Part shown: positions 58,219 through 64,000 of the stretch, in pieces | Layout of the letters: every line of letters begins with the position of its first letter | How positions within the stretch are numbered: position 1 is the stretch's first letter | Assembly: GCF_022698165.1 (NCBI RefSeq) | Contig: NZ_JALDAY010000011.1 | Span: 124,001 to 188,000, forward strand | DNA length: 64,000 bases | Direction of reading: 5' to 3' | DNA from: Streptomyces cylindrosporus | GTDB taxonomy: Bacteria; Actinomycetota; Actinomycetes; Streptomycetales; Streptomycetaceae | The notes under the pieces: model-generated | Databases searched by the model: none | Told to the model about the DNA's origin: nothing | Seen by the model: only the letters and a program-made list of their open reading frames with translations | Program-made: the position numbers and the translations under genes

Positions 58219-59367
58219 CTACGCGGGGGATACGGGAATGTCCCGGTGCCGGTCCCGAAGACCGGCCGCGTCCGTACGCGCGGCACCGCCGGGCAGCAGC
58301 CGCAGCGGCACCCGACGGCTCAGGGCCACGGCGTGCGCGTCACCGTGCCTCGGCGTTCCGTTGTCCATGGCGGAGTGATTGTCCAGCGCGCCCGTCGGGT
58401 CACCGCCCGGCGCCTGATGGACCGGCGCGTACCCGGCCCCGGTCGCCGACTGCCCACCCTCGTGCGCCGGCCCGTGGGCGGCACCGGCGTCGCCGCCGAG
58501 TCCCGGCCCGTACGCAGCACCGCTCACCACCGCAGCGGCGTCACGTCCGCCGTCATGCCCACCCTGTGTCTGATCCCCCGCGGCGCCGCCCGGCACCGTG
58601 ACGGGCGCCGGCAGGGTCTGACCCGGCTGTGCGGGCAGCGAAGGCAGTCCGGGCACCGTCGGCAACGACGGAAGCGCAGGCAGGGTCGGCAACACCGGTA
58701 TCTGCGCGGTCGCCTTCCCCAACTCGTCCGTCACGGTCTCCACCAGCCCACCGACCGGCCGCAGCACCCCGTCACCGACGGCCTGGACGACCTGAACCAC
58801 CTGATCGGTGACAGGCCGAAGCACCGCGTCGTCCGCACCCGGCTCCGAGAGCGCTCCGGTGAGGGCCTCGGTGATCGGGTCGGCGGAGGGCTTGGGGGCA
58901 CGAAGGTTGGGGGTGCGGTGATTGGGAGCGGCGGGCCTGGGGGCAGGGGGCTTGGGGGCGTGAGGCTTCGGGGCGTGAGGCTTCGGGGCTGCGGGCGCCG
59001 GCGCTGGCGCCGACGCCGGGGGCACGACGGGAGCCGTCGGCTTCGACTGCGCCGGAGCGTCCATACCGGTCTTGTCGGGGTCACCGGCGATACCGCTATT
59101 ACCGGCCTCACCGCCCGTCAGCGACCCGATCACCCCGTCCGCCAACGACCGCACACCGTCGCCCACCGCCGCCGGAACCACCGGCCCGACCGGCACCACC
59201 TCGGCCGAGGACGCCACCGGCGCCCCCTCCGCCGCGTGCGCCTGCTCACCGCACAGGAACCCGAGCGCGAACAACCCGCCCACCACCAGGACCACTTGCA
59301 GCGCACGCCGCCCGGCCGCCGTGCGCATCACGCGCAGTGCGGCGGGCAGGGCGGCCGGCCAGGTCAA
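58219..59367 (-). CDS. Secreted Pro/Ala-rich protein of unknown function
   Basis: The 382-aa protein has a signal sequence (GRRALQVVLVVGGLFALGFL, cleavage near AHAAEG), a Pro-Lys-rich stretch (PKPHAPKPHAPKPPAPRP), a mid part with Pro-Val-Thr-Asp motifs (LRPVTDQVVQVVQAVGDGVL), a PTLPALPSLPTVPGLPSLP repeat and a basic tail. TTG 59367 has GGAGG ten bases upstream; ATG 59328 is an alternative. The DGVLRPVGGL/VTDQVVQVV parts faintly recall the 11-residue pattern of the neighbouring repeat protein. I do not recognise a family. Confidence 0.75.
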   Translation of the reverse strand: MTWPAALPAALRVMRTAAGRRALQVVLVVGGLFALGFLCGEQAHAAEGAPVASSAEVVPVGPVVPAAVGDGVRSLADGVIGSLTGGEAGNSGIAGDPDKTGMDAPAQSKPTAPVVPPASAPAPAPAAPKPHAPKPHAPKPPAPRPAAPNHRTPNLRAPKPSADPITEALTGALSEPGADDAVLRPVTDQVVQVVQAVGDGVLRPVGGLVETVTDELGKATAQIPVLPTLPALPSLPTVPGLPSLPAQPGQTLPAPVTVPGGAAGDQTQGGHDGGRDAAAVVSGAAYGPGLGGDAGAAHGPAHEGGQSATGAGYAPVHQAPGGDPTGALDNHSAMDNGTPRHGDAHAVALSRRVPLRLLPGGAARTDAAGLRDRHRDIPVSPA

Positions 59368-59579
59368 GGCGGAGGATCCTCCAGTGCGGCGGAACGGTCT
59401 GTCGGACTCTGGGCTGATGAGGCGTCGATCCTCGCACGCCCATCCGGACGTTGCGCAAGCCCTCCGTTACCGATGGGTAGTCATGTCCCTTTTGCTGGGC
59501 GAAGTCGGACGACGATGGATCGACAAATCGTCAGCGACCGCCCGCAATCCGCCGCCCGCACTCAATCCGACGCCCGCCC

Positions 59580-60761
59580 TCACGCCGTGTCCGGTATCGG
59601 CAGCGGCCGCTTCTCGATCGCCGCCGCCATCACCTCCGGGAAGAGGTCGGGGGTGCACGCGAACGCCGGCGCCCCGAGCGCGGCGAGCGCCGCCGCGTGC
59701 TCCCTGTCGTACGCGGGCGCCCCCTCGTCGGACAGGGCGAGCAGCGCCACGAACTGCACCCCGGCCGCCTTCATCGCCGCGACCCGTTTGAGCATCTCGT
59801 TGCGGATGCCGCCCTCGTAGAGGTCGCTGATGAGCACGACCACCGTCTCGGCGGGCCGGGTGATCTGCGACTGGCAGTAGGCGAGCGCCCGGTTGATGTC
59901 CGTACCGCCGCCGAGCTGGGTGCCGAACAGGACGTCGACCGGGTCGTCGAGCTGGTCGGTGAGGTCGACCACCGCCGTGTCGAAGACGACGAGCCGGGTG
60001 TCGATCGACCGCATGGACGCGAGCACCGCGCCGAAGACGGAGGCGTAGACGACGGACGCCGCCATCGACCCCGACTGGTCGATGCAGAGCACGACCTCCT
60101 TCTTCACGGACCGGGAGGCCCGCCCGTAGCCGATCAGCCGTTCGGGCACGATCGTCCGGTACTCCGGCAGGTAGTGCTTGAGGTTGGCCGCGATGGTACG
60201 GTTCCAGTCGATGTCGTGGTGGCGCGGCCGGTTGATGCGAGCGCTGCGGTCGAGGGCGCCGGTGAGGGTGGCCCGGGTGCGGCTGGCGAGCCGCTTCTCC
60301 AGGTCCTCGACGACCTTGCGGACGACCGCCCGGGCCGTCTCCTTCGTGGTCTCCGGCATGGCCTTGTTGAGGGAGAGCAGTGTGCCGACGAGGTGCACGT
60401 CGGCCTCCACCGCCTCCAGCATCTCCGGCTCCAGCAGCAGCGTGGACAGCCCGAGCCGGTCGATGGCGTCACGCTGCATGACCTGTACGACGGAGGAGGG
60501 GAAGTACGTCCGGATGTCCCCGAGCCAGCGCGCCACGGACGGCGCGGACGCCCCCAGCCCCGCCGAACGGTCCCGCCCCGGCTGCCCCTGCCGCTCGGCC
60601 TTCCCGTACAGCGCGGCCAACGCCCCGTCCATCGCCGCGTCCTGCCCCGACAGCGCGCACCCGGTCCCGTCGGCGGCGTCCCCGCCGAGCACGAGCCGCC
60701 ACCGCCGCAACCGCTCCGCCGCGGCCTCCTCCATCTCCACGACCGTCCCCCGTTCACTCAC
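59580..60761 (-). CDS. VWA-domain protein of an AAA-DUF5682-VWA operon
   Basis: The 393-aa protein has a helical N-terminal half (SVARWLGDIRTYFPSSVVQV) and a C-terminal von Willebrand A domain with a MIDAS motif DQSGSMAAS and downstream TQLGGGTDINRAL. GTG 60761 has GGAGG seven bases upstream and overlaps the small ORF stop (GTGA). MoxR-type AAA ATPases with VWA partners act as chaperones that insert metals or assemble complexes; the target here is unknown. It is the last gene of the operon. Confidence 0.88.
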   Translation of the reverse strand: MSERGTVVEMEEAAAERLRRWRLVLGGDAADGTGCALSGQDAAMDGALAALYGKAERQGQPGRDRSAGLGASAPSVARWLGDIRTYFPSSVVQVMQRDAIDRLGLSTLLLEPEMLEAVEADVHLVGTLLSLNKAMPETTKETARAVVRKVVEDLEKRLASRTRATLTGALDRSARINRPRHHDIDWNRTIAANLKHYLPEYRTIVPERLIGYGRASRSVKKEVVLCIDQSGSMAASVVYASVFGAVLASMRSIDTRLVVFDTAVVDLTDQLDDPVDVLFGTQLGGGTDINRALAYCQSQITRPAETVVVLISDLYEGGIRNEMLKRVAAMKAAGVQFVALLALSDEGAPAYDREHAAALAALGAPAFACTPDLFPEVMAAAIEKRPLPIPDTA

Positions 60762-60991
60762 CCGCAAGCCTCCGCAACATCCCGCTCCCAGAGCGGCACC
60801 ACCCGCACACCGCCCGAACCGCCCGTCTCCCGGGGCCCGTTCCCGCCGCACCGGGCCCGCCGGGGCAGGGCCGTGCGCCCGCTTCCACGGCCGAGCCCGC
60901 AGCCGCCACCGGAACCACCGGAGCCCTGCCCGTGTCCGGGCTCCTGCGTCTGTCCAGGCCCCTGCCCGCCCGACCCGGCCGCCTTCGTCAT
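60758..60991 (-). CDS. Small Gly-rich ORF coupled on both sides (77 aa)
   Basis: The ATG at 60991 overlaps the DUF5682 stop (TGATG) and its own TGA overlaps the VWA start (GTGA). The product is Gly/Pro/Arg-rich with four Cys and ends VRVVPLWERDVAEACG. Double coupling favours a real gene, but low complexity and no recognisable domain leave doubt. It might instead be translated read-through spacer. Confidence 0.5.
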   Translation of the reverse strand: MTKAAGSGGQGPGQTQEPGHGQGSGGSGGGCGLGRGSGRTALPRRARCGGNGPRETGGSGGVRVVPLWERDVAEACG

Positions 60992-63495
60992 CACGCCACC
61001 CCCGCGAGGTTCTTGTCGTCCCTGTCGTCGTCCGTGTCGTCGTCCGTGTTCTCCACGTGCCCCCGACTGCCGCCGTCAAGCCCGAGCAGCAGCCGCACCA
61101 CCGGCACCACCGCGTCCGCCCGCTCCATGTCGAGGTCGGGTGCGAAGCCCGGCGGCGCGGAACCCGCGGCGGTCGCGCTCGCCCGCTCGCCGGGTCCGCG
61201 TCGGACGAGTTCGCCCAGCGTCCGGCGCACCCCGGGTTCGTACGCCGAGAACGTCCGTCGCAGCAGCGGCAGTACGTCGGTGAACGCCTCCGCCGGCACC
61301 CCGGTCAGCCACGCGTCGACCAGCCCGAGCAGCCGCTCGTCGTGCACCAGGAGCATCCCGCCGCCGGAGCCCCCGCCGACGAAGCCCTCGATCCACGCGG
61401 CGCCCTCCGCCGGCGGCGTCCCCGGCGACAGGACGAGCCCCATCAGCCGCGCCGCCTCGTCCTGCGCCAACTCCCCTTCGTCCAGCAGCAACCGCACGGC
61501 CCGCCCGCGAAGAATCCCGGAGACGGTGTCCCGTACGGACAGCAGCCGCAGCACGGAGTGCCAACGCCCGCGCAGGTCAGGGTCGGGGCGGTCCGCCGCC
61601 GGATCGCCGGCCGGGGGCGCCTCGGCGAGGAGCGCCACCGCCCCCTGCACGGCGTCCACGTGCCGTCGCATCTCCTCGGCCGCGTCCGCGTCCAGCCCGA
61701 CGCAGGCCGGGGGCAGGCCGACGAAGATCCGCTCGGCGAGCCCCGCGGCGACCTCCGCCAGCGCCCCGGTGTCCGTGCCCCGCACATCGCCGTACCGCAG
61801 GGAACGGACCAGGGCGGGCAGCGCCTGGGCGAGGTGGCCGACGTCCGCGTCCAGCGCCGCCCGGTCGGCCAGGACCCGCATCACCACGGGCAGCGCGTCC
61901 GGCAGTTCCGCCAGCAGGCAGCGCTCCGCCAGCGCGGTGACCTCGGCGAGGCCCTGTGCGCTCACGGCGTCCGCCTCCGCCTTGGCCGTCGCGGCGCCGA
62001 GCACCGTCGTACCCCACACCCCGGCCTCGGCGATCCGTACCGACAGCTCCGGCTCCCAGCGCAGCCGCCACGTCTCCCGGAAGGTGCCCGTGCTCCCCCA
62101 CGAGGCCACCGCTTCTCCCCACGCGACGCCCAGCAGCCGCAGCCGGTGCAGCAGCGTGCTGCGCCCGGCGTCGGTCTCCTTGCGCAGGTCCAGCTCCAAC
62201 TCCCGCTCCAGCGCCTCCGGCCTGAGCCGCAGCCGGCGCTGGATCCGGTCCAGGTCCCGCTGCAACGGCACCGCCGGCGCCGCTTGCGGCACCTCCCCCA
62301 GTACGTCCCCGACGACCAGCCGGTCGTGCACCAGGGCGAGCGGCACGTCGGAGCCCTCGCACATCACCGCGCGCACGGCGTCCGTGGTCTCGCCGAGACC
62401 CGGCAAGGGGCGGCCCCGCATCACCGCGAGCGTCTCCGCCAGCCGTACCGCCTCGATGACGTGCGCCGAGGAGACGATCCGGTCCTCGTCCCGCAGCAGC
62501 CCGGCCACCTTGGTCATCCACCGCTCGACGGGCCGGTCCGGCGCGCTGAAAAGGTGCCCGTACCACCCGGGCGAGTCGATCCCGGCGCCGTACCCGCTGA
62601 CCCGCGCGAGCCGTCGGTTCGTCCACGGCACCCATGTCATGTCCGCCTTGACCTTGGGCAGCCCCTTCACCAGCGCCCGGTCGGCGGCGACGGTCGTCTT
62701 CTCCCGCAGCGCGGGCACGTGCCAGGCCCCGCACACGACGGCCACCGCGTCCCCGAACTCCCGCTGCGCGGCCCGCACCTGAAGCCGCATGTACGCCTCC
62801 CGCACGAGATCCCGCTCGTGCCCTCCCGTGCCGTACACCTCCCGCAAGGCCCCCATGGCCTCTTCCAGCACGACGAACGGCGCGAACGCGTCCCGCTCCC
62901 CCGTCCCCCGATGCTCGACGACGTCCTCCCACCACCGCTCGGGATCGTCATAGCCGGCGGCATCGGCAAGCACGGCCAACGGGTCGACACGGACGTCCGC
63001 CTCGGAGGCCGGAGGTGGGGCCGGGGAAGGGGCAGAGGGTGAGAGGGGCGCGGACGCATGCCCATCGGCACCACCGGACCCGGCGTCCGGTGTCCCGTCG
63101 GTCTCCTCGCCCACCGGCTCGTCGCGCCCGTCCCTCCCCCACGCCAGCGTGTGCGTCGCGGGCAGGTCGATGAAGCGGGCCGGGACTTCGTGCCGCAGGG
63201 CCCAGCGGATCGCGACCCACTCCGGGGAGAACTCGGCGAGCGGCCAGAACGCCGAACGGCCGGGCTCGTCCACCGCGTGCGCGAGGAGGGCGACGGGCGG
63301 CCGCATGTCCTCCTCGGCGGCCAGCGGAATCAGCGAGTCGGCCTCCGGCGGCCCCTCGATCAGCACGATTCGCGGCCGGGCCGCTTCCAACGCGGCCCGC
63401 ACCGCCCGCGCCGACCCGGGCCCGTGATGCCGCACCCCGAGCAGCAGGGGCCCGCCCCCGGCCACCCGGCCCGCCCCGCCCTCGACCCCTGTCAC
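60991..63495 (-). CDS. DUF5682 family protein
   Basis: This product of about 834 aa matches DUF5682: LLLGVRHHGPGSARAVRAAL and RIVLIEGPPEADSLIPL near the N-terminus (ChaN-like fold), PPVALLAHAVDEPG, AVAVVCGAWHVPALR, and a long helical C-terminal part (ALPVVMRVLADRAALDADVG). GTG 63495 follows GAGGGGG; ATG 63552 and an open frame to 63705 are alternatives. It lies between a MoxR-type AAA ATPase and a VWA gene, a conserved association in actinobacteria. Function is not established. Confidence 0.85.
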   Translation of the reverse strand: MTGVEGGAGRVAGGGPLLLGVRHHGPGSARAVRAALEAARPRIVLIEGPPEADSLIPLAAEEDMRPPVALLAHAVDEPGRSAFWPLAEFSPEWVAIRWALRHEVPARFIDLPATHTLAWGRDGRDEPVGEETDGTPDAGSGGADGHASAPLSPSAPSPAPPPASEADVRVDPLAVLADAAGYDDPERWWEDVVEHRGTGERDAFAPFVVLEEAMGALREVYGTGGHERDLVREAYMRLQVRAAQREFGDAVAVVCGAWHVPALREKTTVAADRALVKGLPKVKADMTWVPWTNRRLARVSGYGAGIDSPGWYGHLFSAPDRPVERWMTKVAGLLRDEDRIVSSAHVIEAVRLAETLAVMRGRPLPGLGETTDAVRAVMCEGSDVPLALVHDRLVVGDVLGEVPQAAPAVPLQRDLDRIQRRLRLRPEALERELELDLRKETDAGRSTLLHRLRLLGVAWGEAVASWGSTGTFRETWRLRWEPELSVRIAEAGVWGTTVLGAATAKAEADAVSAQGLAEVTALAERCLLAELPDALPVVMRVLADRAALDADVGHLAQALPALVRSLRYGDVRGTDTGALAEVAAGLAERIFVGLPPACVGLDADAAEEMRRHVDAVQGAVALLAEAPPAGDPAADRPDPDLRGRWHSVLRLLSVRDTVSGILRGRAVRLLLDEGELAQDEAARLMGLVLSPGTPPAEGAAWIEGFVGGGSGGGMLLVHDERLLGLVDAWLTGVPAEAFTDVLPLLRRTFSAYEPGVRRTLGELVRRGPGERASATAAGSAPPGFAPDLDMERADAVVPVVRLLLGLDGGSRGHVENTDDDTDDDRDDKNLAGVA

Positions 63496-63697
63496 ACGGT
63501 CCCCCTCACCATCGCGACCACCAACCGCCCTCACCGAAGGCCTCCCCGCCATCCCGCCCACTCCCGCGCGCCACCCGAGCCCGGCACCACCCCACCGGCA
63601 CCCCCGTCCGCACCGCACACCGAGCCACCGGCCCCCTGACCGCCGCCCGCCCCCTTGCTCCCGCCGCTCCCCGCCGAGCGCCCCCACCCCAGGTCGT

Positions 63698-64000
63698 TCA
63701 CGCACTCACCTCGCGGCACGCCCGGTAGAAGTCCGTCCAGCCGTCGCGTTCGCGCACGACCGTTTCCAGGTACTCCTGCCAGATGACCCGGTCGGCCGCC
63801 GGATCGCGGACGACGGCGCCGAGGATGCCCGCGGCGACGTCGCCGGCCCGCAGCACGCCGTCGCCGAAGTGGGCCGCCAGCGCAAGCCCGTTGGTGACGA
63901 CGGAGATCGCCTCGGCCGTCGACAGCGTGCCGCTCGGCGACTTGAGCTTCGTACGGCCGTCCGCGGTCACCCCGTCACGCAGCTCGCGGAAGACGGTCAC
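63698..64000 (-). CDS. AAA-family (MoxR-type) ATPase, C-terminal part (partial)
   Basis: Only the last 100 residues are in the window; the gene continues beyond 64000. The tail (FRELRDGVTADGRTKLKSPS, GTLSTAEAISVVTNGLALAA, then TDFYRACREVSA) is the lid region of the MoxR-type ATPase that heads this operon in Streptomyces. The call depends on this tail and on the DUF5682 and VWA genes that follow. Confidence 0.75.
   Translation of the reverse strand: MTVFRELRDGVTADGRTKLKSPSGTLSTAEAISVVTNGLALAAHFGDGVLRAGDVAAGILGAVVRDPAADRVIWQEYLETVVRERDGWTDFYRACREVSA

Noticed and set aside
55693..59820. 1375-codon open frame on the plus strand
   Set aside because: It runs antisense through the two exported-protein genes and a repeat region; its length follows from high GC3 and repeats. 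The minus strand has signal peptides and ribosome sites.
60178..63042. 954-codon open frame on the plus strand
   Set aside because: Antisense shadow of the DUF5682 and VWA genes; low-complexity Arg/Pro/Gln composition.
1..64000. CRISPR arrays, prophage or insertion sequences
   Set aside because: Direct repeats found are short tandem units without spacers; no Cas, integrase, transposase or terminal inverted repeats were recognised.

Overview
The window is typical Streptomyces chromosome. GC content and GC3 are very high, GTG and TTG starts are common, stop/start overlaps of the ATGA, GTGA and TGATG kind are frequent, and the gene families are characteristic of the genus: whiJ-type XRE/DUF397/HATPase trio, DUF3017 next to folD, DUF2690, DUF5753, FHA-kinase pair, YPQQP-RDD protein, two-permease betaine transporter. 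The assignment to genus is inference from gene content. I saw no tRNA, rRNA, CRISPR array, integrase or transposase.

Layout. 0-2.8 kb: end of a dprE1-like gene, dprE2-like reductase, a 2H phosphoesterase and trpS. 2.9-6.3 kb: an ECF sigma operon with a membrane partner and two paralogous exported, membrane-anchored proteins. 6.4-9.3 kb: glyA behind a ZTP (pfl) riboswitch and a divergent rocD. 9.3-15 kb: a YgiC/YgiB-like pair, a DMT-type permease, a MocR/PdxR regulator facing two tandem carboxymuconolactone-decarboxylase-like genes and a PEP mutase/isocitrate-lyase-like gene. 15-22.2 kb: a minus-strand choline/glycine betaine block running betB, betA, ABC ATPase, double permease, binding lipoprotein, with a strong palindrome upstream of betB and a helically phased 10-bp repeat array between betB and betA. 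22.4-32.6 kb: exported and membrane proteins, a MarR-GNAT regulator, a LysR regulator facing an MFS exporter, and a siderophore-interacting flavoprotein.

32.7-38 kb: mdh, two related HTH-plus-transmembrane proteins, DUF3017 and folD. 38.2-43 kb: RDD protein, FHA protein, a Ser/Thr kinase fused to an extracellular transglycosylase-like domain, a lipoprotein and an I36-type inhibitor. 43-46.7 kb: accessory segment with a whiJ-type trio, a divergent DUF3710 protein and two orphan genes. 46.7-55 kb: purN-purH, a membrane protein, a DUF6350 protein, a membrane-anchored sigma-like protein and sucC-sucD. 55-59.4 kb: a long non-coding interval with two large hairpins, then two exported low-complexity proteins, one built of about 35 eleven-residue repeats. 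59.5-64 kb: AAA ATPase - DUF5682 - small ORF - VWA operon, cut by the window edge.

One-carbon/purine metabolism (glyA, folD, purN, purH) and the TCA cycle (mdh, sucCD) form the conserved core. Variation lies in the regulatory and surface genes between them. The points most worth following up are the 11-residue-repeat protein, the pair of adjacent membrane proteins sharing a short C-terminal/N-terminal motif (possible amyloid-like partners), the kinase-transglycosylase fusion, the phased decamer array in the betaine block, and a rare TTCGTACGAA palindrome found before two genes 3 kb apart.
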